DNA from: Cupriavidus sp. P-10
Lineage (GTDB): Bacteria > Pseudomonadota > Gammaproteobacteria > Burkholderiales > Burkholderiaceae
Reading direction: 5' to 3'
DNA: 64,000 nucleotides
Assembly: GCF_003402535.2 (NCBI RefSeq)
Contig: NZ_AP025170.1
Coordinates: 3,534,001-3,598,000 of the forward strand
The translations under genes were made by a program, and so were the position numbers. Position 1 is the stretch's first letter; each line of letters begins with the position of its first letter. Shown one piece after another: positions 28,778-43,201 of this stretch. Under the pieces are notes generated by a model that saw only the letters and a list, made by a program, of their open reading frames with translations, was not told where the DNA came from and ran no database searches.

Positions 28778-29905
28778 ATGACGCTCCAGGCCACGCCCCT
28801 CAACGCCATCCACCGCGCCCTCGGCGCCCGCATGGTCGACTTCGGCGGCTGGGACATGCCGGTCAACTACGGCTCCCAGATCGAAGAGCACAACGCCGTG
28901 CGCACCGACGCCGGCATGTTCGACGTGTCGCATATGTGCGTGGTCGATCTCAACGGCCCCAATACCCGCACCTTCCTGCGCGGCCTGCTGGCCAACAACG
29001 TCGACAAGCTGCAGACGCCCGGCAAGGCGCTGTACTCGTGCATGCTGGACGAGAAAGGCGGTGTCATCGATGACCTGATCGTCTATTTCTTTGCCGAGGA
29101 CCGTTTCCGCCTGGTGGTCAACGCCGGCACCGCGGTCGGCGATATCGACTGGATCCGCGCGCGCAATGACGCCACCGGCAGCGGCGTGACCATCACCCCG
29201 CGTCGTGAAGACGTCGCGCCCGCGGGCGTGCAGCCGCTGGCGATCGTCGCAGTCCAGGGCCCTGACGCCCGCGCCAAGGTGTGGAGCACGTTCCCGTCGA
29301 CCCAACCTTCCGATGCGCTCAAGCCCTTCAACGCTGTCGTGGTCCAGGATCCCGCCCTGGGCGAGGTCATGGTCGCGCGCACCGGCTACACCGGCGAAGA
29401 CGGTTTCGAGCTGGTGGTGCCGGCCGCAAGCGTCGCCGGCCTGTGGGAAAAGCTGAATGCCGCGGGCGTGCGCCCGGCCGGCCTGGGCGCGCGCGACACG
29501 CTACGCCTGGAAGCCGGCATGAACCTGTACGGCCAGGACATGGACATCAGCACCTCGCCGCTGGACGCCGGCCTGGCCTGGACTGTGGACCTGCAGAGCG
29601 AACGCGACTTCACCGGCAAGGGGGCGCTGGCCGCCGCCGGTTCTCGCCAGCAGTTCCTTGGCCTCATCCTGCGTGATAAAGGCGGCGTGCTGCGCGCCCA
29701 CCAGAAGGTCATCACCCCCGCCGGTGACGGCGAAATCACCAGCGGCACCTTCAGCCCCTCACTGTCGCAATCGATCGCGTTCGCACGCCTGCCGCAAGGC
29801 GTGAATGTCGGCGACACGGTGCAGGTGGAGATCCGCGACCGCAAACTCAACGCGACTGTGGTTAAACTGCCGTTTGTGCGTAATGGCAAGGCACTCGTGA
29901 GCTAA
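28778..29905 (+). CDS. gcvT: Aminomethyltransferase, glycine cleavage T protein
   Basis: Transfers the aminomethyl C1 unit from lipoyl H protein to tetrahydrofolate, releasing ammonia. The ATG at 28778 follows GAGG by 5 bases and lies 34 bases after the riboswitch terminator. The 375-aa length is standard. Motifs include [15 protein letters not shown], the catalytic Asp region [15 protein letters not shown] and the C-terminal barrel with [11 protein letters not shown]. First gene of gcvT-gcvH-gcvP-sdaA. Confidence 0.97.
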   Translation: MTLQATPLNAIHRALGARMVDFGGWDMPVNYGSQIEEHNAVRTDAGMFDVSHMCVVDLNGPNTRTFLRGLLANNVDKLQTPGKALYSCMLDEKGGVIDDLIVYFFAEDRFRLVVNAGTAVGDIDWIRARNDATGSGVTITPRREDVAPAGVQPLAIVAVQGPDARAKVWSTFPSTQPSDALKPFNAVVVQDPALGEVMVARTGYTGEDGFELVVPAASVAGLWEKLNAAGVRPAGLGARDTLRLEAGMNLYGQDMDISTSPLDAGLAWTVDLQSERDFTGKGALAAAGSRQQFLGLILRDKGGVLRAHQKVITPAGDGEITSGTFSPSLSQSIAFARLPQGVNVGDTVQVEIRDRKLNATVVKLPFVRNGKALVS

Positions 29906-30004
29906 GGGAAACACCCGCTCACCCAACGGTCGCCCTCGCCTGCCGGCAGCGTTGCCGGGCAGGCATCACCCAACAAGAAACAGATCTGAATCCGGAGAAC
30001 CTTC

Positions 30005-30385
30005 ATGAATTTCCCCGCCGACCTCAAATACACCGAATCGCATGAGTGGGTGCGCGTCGAAGCCGACGGCACGCTCACCATCGGCATCACCGACCACGCA
30101 CAGGACGCATTGGGCGACATCGTCTTCCTGGAACTGCCCGAAGTGGGCAAGTCGGTCGGTGCCGGCGACGCGCTGGCAGTGGTCGAATCGGTGAAGGCCG
30201 CTTCCGACATCTATGCCCCGGTGGCCGGCGAAGTGATCGCCGTGAACGAGGCCGCCACGGCCGCGCCGGAAAGCGTCAACGCCAACGCCTTCGACGCCTG
30301 GCTGTTCAAGCTCAAGCCGGCCAACAGCGACGACGTCAACGGCCTGATGTCGGCCGACGCGTACAAGGCCAGCGTCGGCGCCTGA
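30005..30385 (+). CDS. gcvH: Glycine cleavage H protein
   Basis: Lipoyl carrier shuttling the aminomethyl group between P, T and L proteins. 126 aa with the lipoylated Lys in [14 protein letters not shown] (about Lys65). The N-terminal [13 protein letters not shown] and [24 protein letters not shown] are fully typical. CCGGAG lies 8 bases before the ATG, and the gene is 99 bases after gcvT. Confidence 0.98.
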   Translation: MNFPADLKYTESHEWVRVEADGTLTIGITDHAQDALGDIVFLELPEVGKSVGAGDALAVVESVKAASDIYAPVAGEVIAVNEAATAAPESVNANAFDAWLFKLKPANSDDVNGLMSADAYKASVGA

Positions 30386-30458
30386 TCGACACACAGCATT
30401 TGCAGCGCCGCGGCACGGCTGACCACCTGCCGCAGCGCTCCCCACGAGGTTCTTGCCA

Positions 30459-33389
<2,931 letters not shown>

Positions 33390-33532
33390 GCCACGCCGAA
33401 GGGCCGCCGCCGACGCGGTGGCCCACGCACTATGCTCAAGGCAGCGGGCCCGCCTGCGCGGCGCCCGCCTTCGCCACTTCGACCGCCTAACAAGAGCCTC
33501 TGCAGGGCCACCCCCATTGCTGGAGACATTCC

Positions 33533-34909
<1,377 letters not shown>

Positions 34910-35020
34910 CCTCCCATAAACATGTGAGAGGCGCCAGGAGGCGCACATTGCGCACCCAATGGGCATGCATTGCGGCGTATCATGGCGGCGTTCCCCGACT
35001 GCAGAACAAGAGGGCCCGCC

Positions 35021-35758
35021 ATGCAGACCTTCCACCAGCTCTTTGACGATACTTCGTCCACCTTCACCTACCTGCTGATCGACGCGGAAACGAACGACGC
35101 GCTGCTGATCGACCCCGTCGACCACCAACTCGAACGCGACCTGGCGCTGGTGAAGGATACTGGTGCACACCTGGCCTGGGTCATCGAAACCCACGCCCAC
35201 GCCGACCACATCACCTCCGCCGGCCATCTCGCCATGCAGACCGGCGCCCACACCGCGGCGCCGTCGGGCTGCGATATCAAGCCCGCGCAAAAGCAGCTGA
35301 TCGATAACGACACTGTCGCATTCGGCAAGCAGGTGCTGCGCGCGATCCATACGCCCGGACACACCGCCGGCAGCATGAGCTACCTGTGGGAAGAGCCCAC
35401 GCCCGACGGCATCGTGCGCCGCGTCTTCACCGGCGATGCCTTGCTGATCGACGGCTGCGGCCGCACCGATTTCCAGTCGGGCGACGCCGGCACGCTCTAC
35501 GACAGCCTGACCCGCAAGCTCTTCGCGCTGCCCGACGACACCCGGGTCTACCCCGCGCACGACTACAAGGGCCAGACCTCCTCCACCATCGGCCAGGAGC
35601 GCGCGCACAACAGCCGCGTTTCCGGCCGCACGCGCGAGGAGTTCATCGAGATGATGCGCAACCTGAACCTGCCGCGGCCCAAGCTGATCGATATCGCGGT
35701 GCCGGCCAACCAGCGCCTGGGCCTGCGCGACGGCGAAAGCGTGCCGCACGGCGCCTGA
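35021..35758 (+). CDS. Metallo-beta-lactamase-fold hydrolase, ETHE1-like (putative persulfide dioxygenase)
   Basis: 245 aa with the ATG at 35021 preceded by AGAGGG. The metal motif [15 protein letters not shown] (H-x-H-x-D-H, about residues 56-64), the [12 protein letters not shown] loop with the third His, [18 protein letters not shown] and YPAHDYKGQ are the full set of ETHE1/glyoxalase II-like ligands. The GCGRTDFQ segment favours ETHE1-type persulfide dioxygenase over glyoxalase II. It begins a likely operon with osmC and an alpha/beta hydrolase. Confidence 0.88.
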   Translation: MQTFHQLFDDTSSTFTYLLIDAETNDALLIDPVDHQLERDLALVKDTGAHLAWVIETHAHADHITSAGHLAMQTGAHTAAPSGCDIKPAQKQLIDNDTVAFGKQVLRAIHTPGHTAGSMSYLWEEPTPDGIVRRVFTGDALLIDGCGRTDFQSGDAGTLYDSLTRKLFALPDDTRVYPAHDYKGQTSSTIGQERAHNSRVSGRTREEFIEMMRNLNLPRPKLIDIAVPANQRLGLRDGESVPHGA

Positions 35759-35785
35759 AGCATTCTCAACGTTAGGAGTCAGCGC

Positions 35786-36259
35786 ATGTCCGTATATACC
35801 GCCGAAGTCCTGTGGCAACGCGACGGGCAGGATTTCTCCGGCAACCGCTACAGCCGCAGGCATGTACTGCGTTTCGACGGCGGCGCAGAGGTTCCGGGTT
35901 CGTCGTCGCCCCATGTGGTGCCGTTGCCGATGTCGGATGCCAGCGCGGTCGATCCGGAAGAGATGTTCATAGCGTCGCTGTCGAGCTGCCACATGCTGTG
36001 GTTCCTGTCGCTGGCGGCGAAGCAGCGCTTTGTCGTCGACCGCTATGTCGATGCCGCCACTGGCGTGATGGAAAAGAACCGCGAGGGCCAGATGGCGATG
36101 ACGGTGGTGACCTTGCGCCCCCAGGTCACCTTCTCCGGCGCGCGCGAACCCACCCGCGACGAGCTGGAGCGCCTGCACCATGCCGCGCACGATGCCTGCT
36201 TTATCGCCAACTCGGTCCGGACCGAAGTGCGGTGCGAACCGGTGGTCGCCGGCGCCTAG
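35786..36259 (+). CDS. OsmC-family peroxiredoxin-like protein
   Basis: 157 aa. The two catalytic Cys of OsmC/Ohr proteins are visible in SLSSCHMLWFLSLA (about residue 72) and HDACFIANSV (about residue 139). This family reduces organic hydroperoxides or handles reactive sulfur and electrophiles using thiols. TTAGGAG lies 9 bases before the ATG and only 27 bases separate it from the MBL gene. The pairing of a persulfide-type dioxygenase and an OsmC protein suggests a shared thiol- or peroxide-stress role. Confidence 0.9.
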   Translation: MSVYTAEVLWQRDGQDFSGNRYSRRHVLRFDGGAEVPGSSSPHVVPLPMSDASAVDPEEMFIASLSSCHMLWFLSLAAKQRFVVDRYVDAATGVMEKNREGQMAMTVVTLRPQVTFSGAREPTRDELERLHHAAHDACFIANSVRTEVRCEPVVAGA

Positions 36260-36269
36260 TCGGCCTGCC

Positions 36270-37103
36270 ATGGCTGCGACCGCGCCACCTGCGGCACGGT
36301 CCGCGCCGTCGCGCCGCCTGCTGCGCTGGCTGCTGGCCGGCGTGGTGCTGCTTGGAGCCATCCTGATGCTGCAGGATCGCTTTCTCTACTTTCCCGACAG
36401 GGCCTCGGTCGACGATATGGTCGTGCCCGGCTTGCGGGCGTGGCCGGGCCCGGATGATTTTCGCGGCCTCCTGGCCGAGCCGCATGGGCCTGCGCGCGCG
36501 ACCGCCATCGTCTTTCACGGCAATGCCGGGCACGCCGGCCATCGCGGCTACTACGCCAGCGTGCTGACGCGGCTGGGTATCCGCGTGATCCTGGCCGAAT
36601 ATCCCGGCTATGGTCCGCGCGATGGCGCGCTTGGCGAGCGCAGCTTCGTCGACGATGCCGAGCAGCTTATTGCGCTGGCCCGCCGCCAGTTCGACGGCCC
36701 GCTGCTGCTGGTCGGCGAATCGCTCGGCGCCGGCGTCGCCGCTGCCGCCGCCGCGCGCCAGCGCGAGAACATCGCCGCGGTGCTGCTGCTCACGCCATGG
36801 GACAAGCTGGCGAACATCGCCTCGCACCACTACGCGTGGCTGCCAACCGGATGGCTGCTGCGCGACCGCTATGACAGCGTGGCCAACCTGGCCGGCCTGG
36901 GGCGCCCGGTTATGGTGGTGGTGGCCGAGCGCGACAACATCGTGCCGGCGCGCTTCGGCAAGGCGCTCTATGAAGCGCTGGACGAACCCCGCCGCCTGGC
37001 CGTGATCGCCCATGCCGGGCATAACGACTGGACCGGCTACGTCGACGAAGCGTGGTGGCGCAATGCGGTCGGGTTCCTGCTGGCGCCGCCGCCGTCCCGC
37101 TGA
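36270..37103 (+). CDS. Membrane-anchored alpha/beta hydrolase
   Basis: 277 aa. A basic N-terminus precedes one membrane anchor (LLRWLLAGVVLLGAILML, about residues 17-34). The hydrolase domain has the oxyanion strand IVFHGNAGHAGHR, the nucleophile elbow VGESLGAG (GxSxG), the acid region VVVAERDNIVP and the catalytic His in HAGHNDW. It resembles the BEM46/YfhR group of peptidase-like hydrolases, whose substrates are unknown. It starts 10 bases after osmC and is likely co-transcribed. Confidence 0.83.
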   Translation: MAATAPPAARSAPSRRLLRWLLAGVVLLGAILMLQDRFLYFPDRASVDDMVVPGLRAWPGPDDFRGLLAEPHGPARATAIVFHGNAGHAGHRGYYASVLTRLGIRVILAEYPGYGPRDGALGERSFVDDAEQLIALARRQFDGPLLLVGESLGAGVAAAAAARQRENIAAVLLLTPWDKLANIASHHYAWLPTGWLLRDRYDSVANLAGLGRPVMVVVAERDNIVPARFGKALYEALDEPRRLAVIAHAGHNDWTGYVDEAWWRNAVGFLLAPPPSR

Positions 37104-37169
37104 TCCGCCGTGCGCGGCCGGGCACGTGCGGTCCGCGCATCGGCATCCGCCGCTCCGGCACGTTGAGGC

Positions 37170-37217
37170 GCGAAGTGAGGAGTGAAGCGACGAGTGAAGC
37201 GAGGCGTGAAGTGAGCG
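37170..37217. repeat. 12-bp degenerate tandem array, four units
   Basis: Units begin at 37170, 37182, 37194 and 37206; the consensus is GTGAAGCGAGGC, with two to four changes per unit. It sits between the converging hydrolase and ybdK genes, 10 bases beyond the ybdK stop. Confidence 0.75.
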
Positions 37218-37227
37218 GATGGCGGCG

Positions 37228-38343
37228 TTAAGTCGCCCACCGATCGCACGCCTTGCGCACGGTCTCGCGCTGGCTGCGCGCGTCGGCATCTGTCTGGCGC
37301 AGCCATTCGGCATCGCCGTCGCGGCGCTCGGCCAGCGCGCGGATATTGGCCAGCGCCGGCAGCGAACCGAGCGCCTCGGCATGCGGCACCAGCGCATCGC
37401 AGATCGACAGGATGTGGTCGGCGACAGGCATGCGCGTCAGCTCGTTGGGATGCACGTATTCGCCATCCAGCCCGAAGCGGCACGCCTGGAAGCGGTTGAA
37501 GGTGTACACCAGGTAATCGTCTTCCTGTGGCATGAACGGGCGCGACAGCAGCAGGTAGCGCGCCAGCATCTGGATATAGGCGGCGATATCGCAGGCACGC
37601 TGCACCGTCAGCGGCGTGTCCATCACGCGGACTTCGATGGTGCCGAATTCCGGCTTGGGCCGGATATCCCAGTAGAAGTCCTTCATGCTTTCGATCACGC
37701 CCGTATTGCGCATCTTCTCGAAGTACGCGGTGAAGGCATCCCACGTCAGCAGGAACGGCGCGCGCCCGCTCATCGGGAAGGCCGCGACGGAGTTCAGCCG
37801 CGCCGAGGCAAAGCCGGTATCGACGCCCTGCACGTACGGCGACGACGCCGCCAGCGCGACGAAGTGCGGCACGTAGCGGCCGATGGCGTGCAACAGGAAC
37901 AGTGACTCGTCCGCGCTCGGGCAGCCGATATGCACGTGCTGGCCGAACACGGTGAACTGCTTGGCCAGGTAGCCGTACAGCTCGGAGATGTACTGGTAGC
38001 GCGGCGAGTCCGAGATGGTGCGGTCGGACCACTGCATGAACGGGTGCGTGCCGCCGCCGGAAATGCCCAGGTTGAGCGAGCGCGAGGCCGCCACCATCAG
38101 GTCGCGCATGGTGGTCAGCTCGTCCAGCGCCTGCTGGTAGCTGTGGCAGATGCCCGTGCTGATCTCGATCATCGACGGGCTGATCTCCGGCTTGATGTCG
38201 CCGGCATGCTCGGCGCCCTTGAGCGCGCGCAGCAGGTCGGGCGCGAACGGCGCCAGGTCATAGTCGTGCCGGTTGACCAGCTGCAGCTCCAGCTCCACGC
38301 CGAAGGTCAATGCTTCGGATTGCTTGAACGGTTCGAGCGACAT
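37228..38343 (-). CDS. ybdK: YbdK-type carboxylate-amine ligase (glutamate-cysteine ligase 2 family)
   Basis: 371-aa ATP-grasp-like ligase of the GCS2 family; E. coli YbdK has weak gamma-glutamylcysteine ligase activity. Diagnostic segments are [11 protein letters not shown] near the start, [34 protein letters not shown] and [21 protein letters not shown] ribosome site precedes the ATG, whose first base is the last base of the stop of the upstream antiporter gene (TGATG), so translation is coupled. Possible products are gamma-glutamylcysteine or another glutamyl amide; the substrate is not proven. Confidence 0.92.
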   Translation of the reverse strand: MSLEPFKQSEALTFGVELELQLVNRHDYDLAPFAPDLLRALKGAEHAGDIKPEISPSMIEISTGICHSYQQALDELTTMRDLMVAASRSLNLGISGGGTHPFMQWSDRTISDSPRYQYISELYGYLAKQFTVFGQHVHIGCPSADESLFLLHAIGRYVPHFVALAASSPYVQGVDTGFASARLNSVAAFPMSGRAPFLLTWDAFTAYFEKMRNTGVIESMKDFYWDIRPKPEFGTIEVRVMDTPLTVQRACDIAAYIQMLARYLLLSRPFMPQEDDYLVYTFNRFQACRFGLDGEYVHPNELTRMPVADHILSICDALVPHAEALGSLPALANIRALAERRDGDAEWLRQTDADARSQRETVRKACDRWAT

Positions 38344-39566
38344 CAGCGCCCTCCTCCATTAGCCCGCGATTCGCCGGCGAAGCGCAGCGCCCACGCTGCC
38401 ATCACCGGGCCGAGCAGTTGTTCGATCGCCAGCGCGCACAGGATGATGGCGGCCAGCGGCTGTCCGGTGCCGGGGTAGATGCGCGCGACGTCACTCATCA
38501 GCAGGTAGGCCAGCCCCGACATCGGCGCCAGCGCCACCCCCAGTGCCATGCACTGGCGCATGCTCAGGCCCGAAAACGATCCCAGCGACACCACGCCGGC
38601 AAACTTGGCGAGGTGGCGCAGCAGCACCAGCACGACGGCATATGCACCACCCACGGCCCAGTCGTGCGCGGTCAGCGGCAGACCCAGCGACACCACCATG
38701 ACGATAATCAGCAAGCTGCCGGCGCTGCCGAAGTGCGGCGGCCAGACATGCGGCTGGCTGTCCTGGTGCTTGAACACCACACCGGCCAGCAGCAGCGTCA
38801 GCGGCATCGACAATTTTAGTACCCGGGTCAGCGCCAGCGTGAACAGCACCAGGCCGACCAGCACCAGGAAGCTGTAGTGGTCATCGGCCGACATGCGCTC
38901 ATAGATCACGTGGCCGACCTTGCCCACCACCCATGCCAGCAGGCACGAACCCACCAGCAGGTAGAGCGGGTGCAGCAGCGCGGCGCCCAGGTTGCCGTAT
39001 TCGGAGTGCAGCCAGCCGGTGGTCAGCTGCACGATCGCGGCGGCGTAGATGCTGTTCAGCGCCGCCATTGCCATCAGCCGCTCGGTGACCTGGCCCTCGG
39101 CACGCAGTTCATTCTTGAGCTGCAGCACGATGGTGGGCGAGGTGCTGACGGCAATGCCGCCCGCCAGGATCGCCACGCCCGGCGAGGCGCCGATCCATTG
39201 CAGCACCGCGGCAACCAGGCCCCAGGTGAGCAGGCTTTCGAAGGCGCTGGTCAGCAGCAGCCAGCGGTTGGCGCGCAACCAGGTGAGCGACAGCCGGTGC
39301 CCGAGTTCGAACAGGGCCAGTGCCAGCGCCATATCGATCAGGATACGGGTCTGGTTGATCATGTTCTGGTCGACGATGCCGCGCCCGAGCATGCCGGCGA
39401 ACAGCCCCGCGACGGCATAGCCCACGATGCGCGGGCAGCGCAGCCAGCGGCGGCTTACCTCGCCCGCGAGGCCGGCGCCTACGAGCGCCAGCCCGACCCA
39501 GAACAGGCCGCCTGGGGCGAGGGGGAGTGTTGGAAAAAGTTGGCTCAGTCCGTTCATGGTCGACAT
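38343..39566 (-). CDS. Monovalent cation/H+ antiporter, CPA2/Kef-like membrane domain
   Basis: 407 aa made almost entirely of 11-12 hydrophobic segments with the Na+/H+-exchanger pattern ([49 protein letters not shown]). There is no C-terminal RCK/TrkA domain, unlike full KefB/KefC. An ATG 9 bases into the gene is an alternative start. It overlaps ybdK by one base. Kef systems are gated by glutathione conjugates, so coupling to a gamma-glutamyl ligase is suggestive. Confidence 0.85.
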   Translation of the reverse strand: MSTMNGLSQLFPTLPLAPGGLFWVGLALVGAGLAGEVSRRWLRCPRIVGYAVAGLFAGMLGRGIVDQNMINQTRILIDMALALALFELGHRLSLTWLRANRWLLLTSAFESLLTWGLVAAVLQWIGASPGVAILAGGIAVSTSPTIVLQLKNELRAEGQVTERLMAMAALNSIYAAAIVQLTTGWLHSEYGNLGAALLHPLYLLVGSCLLAWVVGKVGHVIYERMSADDHYSFLVLVGLVLFTLALTRVLKLSMPLTLLLAGVVFKHQDSQPHVWPPHFGSAGSLLIIVMVVSLGLPLTAHDWAVGGAYAVVLVLLRHLAKFAGVVSLGSFSGLSMRQCMALGVALAPMSGLAYLLMSDVARIYPGTGQPLAAIILCALAIEQLLGPVMAAWALRFAGESRANGGGR

Positions 39567-39647
39567 GGTAATGTAAGCACTTCACAATCCATGTCAGTGA
39601 TTGTCCGACACCGCACCAAACGCACAAAGAACTTCGGTCAACTTCAT

Positions 39648-39682
39648 GTAAAAAACGCCATCTCCCGGATGGCGTTTTTTAC
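39648..39682. terminator. Perfect 14-bp bidirectional terminator
   Basis: GTAAAAAACGCCAT, 7-base loop, ATGGCGTTTTTTAC. It has A- and T-runs on both sides. It lies 44 bases past the stop of the leftward TPR gene and separates it from the antiporter operon. Confidence 0.93.
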
Positions 39683-39725
39683 ATTTTACGAGGAACCCAA
39701 TGCGGCCGCGTGCCCGTGAGGCGCT

Positions 39726-41684
39726 TCAGACGCCCCAGACTTTCCAGCGCGGGCGAGTTGATTTCAGCGCCGTCTCTACCTGCGCGTACAAAGTGCGCGT
39801 AACGCCCTGCGCGGCGCCGCGGGCGCGTGCCTTGTCGAAGTAGGCCAGCGCGGTCTCGCGCTGCTGCAGCCCGAGCGCCGACTCCACCACACGCAGGCAT
39901 ACCTCCGCGTCCCAGTCGTCACGCACGGCAAAGGCCGCGGTGAAGTCTGCCATGGCCGCGTCGTGGCGCCGCGCGGCGTTATGGACCAGTCCGCGCTGCA
40001 CTCGCGGACCGGCCTGGTCCTCAGGATCGCCTTCGGTCAGCGCGACCGCCCGCTCGAACATCGGCAGCGCGCGCTCCGTGTCGCCCAGTTCGCGCCACAG
40101 CAGGCCGAAGCGGTTGAACAGCCAGGCATCCTCGACCAGCAGCGCGCGGCGCTGCTGGGCCTCGATCTCGGCGAGCGCGTCGGCACGGTCATGCTCGTCC
40201 ATGCGCGCCATCTGCGCCTGCAGCAGCGCGGCAAAGTGCGCGCGCGCGTGCGCCATCGGATGCGCGGCCTCGCTGCGTGCCTCGACCGGCAGTGCATCCA
40301 GGCGGGCGTCCATGTGCGCCATCGCGGCCCGTGCGGCCTCGGCCGGTTCGGCGCCGCCCATGGCTTTCCACGCCGCGATCAGGCGGCTGAAGGCCCAGGT
40401 GACGTCGGCCGGGTTGCGCTCGAGCGGATAGCGGTTGAGCACTTCGCCAGCCAGCTCGACCACCTTGCCATGCTGGCCCGCGCCGGCATGGCAATCGAGC
40501 AGGTCGATCCAGTGGTCGATGAACTCGCTGGCGGCCATGCCCTGGCGGTGCAGCGCGATGCGTTCTTCCAGGTGCGCGGCATCGGCGGGCAGGCTGCGCG
40601 CCAGCAGGCGGCACAGCAAGGAATACACGTGCGGATCGGCATTGCCGCCGTGCCCGGCGGCATCGCCCTGGCCCGTGGCGAAGTACTGGTCGTAGCACCT
40701 CACGCCGTGGCGGCACGCCGCCACCAGCGCGGGGCGCAGCGCCGCCTCGGCAGCGGGGACTTCGTCGATGAACTCGCCCAGGGCCATCGCGGCGCGGTAG
40801 TAGGCGGCGCCGTCGTCGGACTTGTCGGTGATGGCGAAGCGCAGCCAGGGCTCACGCTCGGCATCCTGCGCGCCGGACCTGGCCAGTTGATGGCGCCAGG
40901 CCAGTTCGCGTACCTGTGCCTGCGGGTCGGGCACCTGGCGCAGGTAGACCGTCAGGTCGTCGAGCGCGCCTTGCGTGTCGCCCACGCCCCAACGCAGCGG
41001 CGCGCGCAGCCGGCGCGCCTCGGGGTGGTCGGGATGCTCGGCCAGCACGCGGGCGGCCTGGTCGGCGGCGAGCGCGTCGCCGGCCTCGGCATCAAGCTGC
41101 AGCAGGTGCGGATTGTCCAGCGCCACGCGCCCCAGGCAAACGCGCATCAGCGGTTCCACCGGCACGCCGGCGGCCTCGGCGCGGGCAATGTAGTCACGCA
41201 CCAGCGGCGTGATGTCCTCGGCACCCAGGTCGGGGTTGCGGAACATCAGGTCATGCCAGTAGCGCGCCGCGGCGGCCATGTCGTTCATGCGCAGCGCGCT
41301 CAGCCCGGCGTGGAAATGCGCCGGCCATTCGCCCGACAGCAGGCCGCTGCGCTGCGCGGCCTCGTGCAGCCACGGGCGCGCCTCGGCGTCGCGTCCCAGG
41401 CTCATCAGCATGGCTCCGTAGCGGTGCGCGATCACGCCGCGCGAGGCCCAGCGGTGCGGCGGCTGCAGCGGCAGGCTGTCCAGGCGCGCGAGGGCCTCGT
41501 CCAGCACGGCAAGCGCCGCGGCGGCATCGCCGTTGTCGAAGTGCAGCCGCGCGCGCAGCGTGACGAAATCGACCACCTCAGGCCGGGCCTGCGCAAGCTG
41601 GTCGGCGATCTGCAGGGCTTCGGCAAAGCGGCCCCGATTGGCAAGCTCGATGGCGTGGTCGTAGCTGACTTCCTGCACGGACAC
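39726..41684 (-). CDS. Large tetratricopeptide-repeat protein
   Basis: I place the start at a GTG (41684) because AAGGAG lies exactly 6 bases upstream on the minus strand; an ATG 18 bases further out has no such site. The product is about 652 aa, soluble, with no signal peptide. It is built of helix-turn-helix TPR-like units, clearest at residues 5-40 (YDHAIELANRGRFAEALQIA), 45-70 and near the C-terminus (DTERALPMFERAVALTEGD and DAAMADFTAAFAVRDDWDAE). Such proteins are protein-interaction scaffolds; no catalytic motif is seen and no partner is evident. Confidence 0.8.
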   Translation of the reverse strand: MSVQEVSYDHAIELANRGRFAEALQIADQLAQARPEVVDFVTLRARLHFDNGDAAAALAVLDEALARLDSLPLQPPHRWASRGVIAHRYGAMLMSLGRDAEARPWLHEAAQRSGLLSGEWPAHFHAGLSALRMNDMAAAARYWHDLMFRNPDLGAEDITPLVRDYIARAEAAGVPVEPLMRVCLGRVALDNPHLLQLDAEAGDALAADQAARVLAEHPDHPEARRLRAPLRWGVGDTQGALDDLTVYLRQVPDPQAQVRELAWRHQLARSGAQDAEREPWLRFAITDKSDDGAAYYRAAMALGEFIDEVPAAEAALRPALVAACRHGVRCYDQYFATGQGDAAGHGGNADPHVYSLLCRLLARSLPADAAHLEERIALHRQGMAASEFIDHWIDLLDCHAGAGQHGKVVELAGEVLNRYPLERNPADVTWAFSRLIAAWKAMGGAEPAEAARAAMAHMDARLDALPVEARSEAAHPMAHARAHFAALLQAQMARMDEHDRADALAEIEAQQRRALLVEDAWLFNRFGLLWRELGDTERALPMFERAVALTEGDPEDQAGPRVQRGLVHNAARRHDAAMADFTAAFAVRDDWDAEVCLRVVESALGLQQRETALAYFDKARARGAAQGVTRTLYAQVETALKSTRPRWKVWGV

Positions 41685-41793
41685 GTACTGCTCCTTCTGC
41701 ATTTTGATAAGCGAGTGCGGGATTATGCGCCATGAGGGCGATCCGCATTCGGACAACCATCGGCACGGCAGCCGCTTTGTTAAGCCTTTGCAC

Positions 41794-41824
41794 CAAAAAA
41801 CAAAACGCCACCCGAGGGTGGCGC
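41794..41824 (-). terminator. Intrinsic terminator after the LivJ-type gene
   Basis: On the minus strand GGCGCCACCC, TCG loop, GGGTGGCGT then TTTTGTTTTTT. It lies 35 bases past the stop of the binding-protein gene and before the TPR gene. Confidence 0.88.
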
Positions 41825-41858
41825 CTTGCCTGGCGAGGCTATGACTGCTTGCTTCTGC

Positions 41859-43010
41859 TTACTTGCCGCCAACCGTTTCCAGCACGGTCCACTTGCCGCC
41901 CACCACCTTGTAGACGGTGATGCCGCCGTCCTTCAGGTCGCCGCGGGCGTCATAGGCCAGCGTCTTGGTGGTCACGCCCTGCATGCTGGTCGCGGCCAGC
42001 ACCGGCAGGTAGCGCGCCGGATCGGCCGAACCGGCCTTGACCATCGCGGTCATCAGCGCAGTGGCGCCATCATACGAGTACGGCGAGTAGGTCTGCACCT
42101 TGGAGCCGAAGCGCTTCTCGTACTTCTTCTCGTAGGCGGCGCCGCCCGGCATCTGGTCCAGCGGCAGGCCGGCCAGCGACACCACGGTGCCTTCGGCGGC
42201 GGGGCCGGCCAGCTTCAGGAAGTTGTCGGTCTTGGACATCTCGCCCGACACCAGCGGGGCCTTGATGCCCAGTTCCTTGACCTGCTTGGCCATCGGCGCG
42301 GACTGGGTCTCGGCGCCGCCGTAGAAGATGATGTCCGGGTTGCTGCGCTTGATGTTGGTCAGCACGGCCTTGAAGTCCACCGCCTTGTCGTTGGTGAACT
42401 CGCGGCGCACGACCTTGCCGCCGGCGGCCTTGGCGGCCTTCTCGAACTCGTCGGCCAGGCCCTGGCCGTAGGCGGTGCGGTCATCGACGATGGCGATGTT
42501 CTTCGCGCCCAGCTTCTTCACCACGAAGGCACCGATCACCGAACCCTGCTGGGTGTCGGAGGTCATCATGCGGAAGGTGGTCTTGAAACCCTGCTTGGTG
42601 TATTCCGGCGCGGTCGCCATGGCGATCTGCGGAATGCCGGCGCGGCTGTAGACCATCGACGCCGGGATGGTCGTGCCCGAGTTGAAGTGGCCGAGCATGC
42701 CCTGGATGCCGTTGTCGACCAGCTTCTGCGCGACCACCGAGCCGGTCTTGGGGTCGGCCTGGTCATCTTCGGAGACCAGCACGAACTTGACTTCCTTGCC
42801 GCCGATCTTGGGCTTGGTGGCGTTCATGTCCTCGATCGCGAGGACGATGCCGTTCTGCATGTCCTTGCCATACTGGGCCTGGCCGCCGGTCATCGGGCCG
42901 GCGTAGCCCAGCTTGATTTCCTGTGCCTGCGCGAACGCGGCGGAGGCGGCGGTCAGGCCAGCCAGGGTCAGGGCAACGGTCAGTGCCGTCTTGTGGAATG
43001 TCGAGCTCAT
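41859..43010 (-). CDS. Branched-chain amino-acid ABC transporter substrate-binding protein (LivJ-type)
   Basis: 383 aa. Signal peptide MSSTFHKTALTVALTLAGLT to about residue 28 (AFAQAQ). The mature protein begins IKLGYAGPMTGGQAQYGKDMQNG, the typical start of the leucine-binding family, followed by AIEDMNA, HFNSGTTIPAS and FYGGAETQSAPM. AAGGAG lies 7 bases before the ATG. Permease and ATPase genes are not adjacent, so it works with a transporter encoded elsewhere. An 11-bp tandem array adjoins its ribosome site. Confidence 0.93.
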   Translation of the reverse strand: MSSTFHKTALTVALTLAGLTAASAAFAQAQEIKLGYAGPMTGGQAQYGKDMQNGIVLAIEDMNATKPKIGGKEVKFVLVSEDDQADPKTGSVVAQKLVDNGIQGMLGHFNSGTTIPASMVYSRAGIPQIAMATAPEYTKQGFKTTFRMMTSDTQQGSVIGAFVVKKLGAKNIAIVDDRTAYGQGLADEFEKAAKAAGGKVVRREFTNDKAVDFKAVLTNIKRSNPDIIFYGGAETQSAPMAKQVKELGIKAPLVSGEMSKTDNFLKLAGPAAEGTVVSLAGLPLDQMPGGAAYEKKYEKRFGSKVQTYSPYSYDGATALMTAMVKAGSADPARYLPVLAATSMQGVTTKTLAYDARGDLKDGGITVYKVVGGKWTVLETVGGK

Positions 43011-43020
43011 CAGATCTCCT

Positions 43021-43086
43021 TGGGTCCCGATTGGTACCGCTCTGGTGCCGCGGTGGTGCCGCGGTGGTGCCGGTATGGCGCCCTGA
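43021..43086 (-). repeat. 11-bp tandem array adjoining the LivJ-type ribosome-binding site
   Basis: Units start at 43021 (degenerate), 43032, 43043, 43054, 43065 and 43076, each exactly 11 bp. Two are identical (TGGTGCCGCGG) and the others differ at two to four positions. The array touches the AAGGAG of the minus-strand gene, so it lies in the mRNA leader. Confidence 0.85.
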
Positions 43087-43201
43087 GCGGCGTATTTTTC
43101 GAGGCGCGGCCTGGCAGTGCCGCGCCCTCCTTGGTATGCGCGCCGGGGCAGGATCGCCGCCACCGGTGCGCGCTTCGACAAGACGCGCGTCCGAGGATGC
43201 C

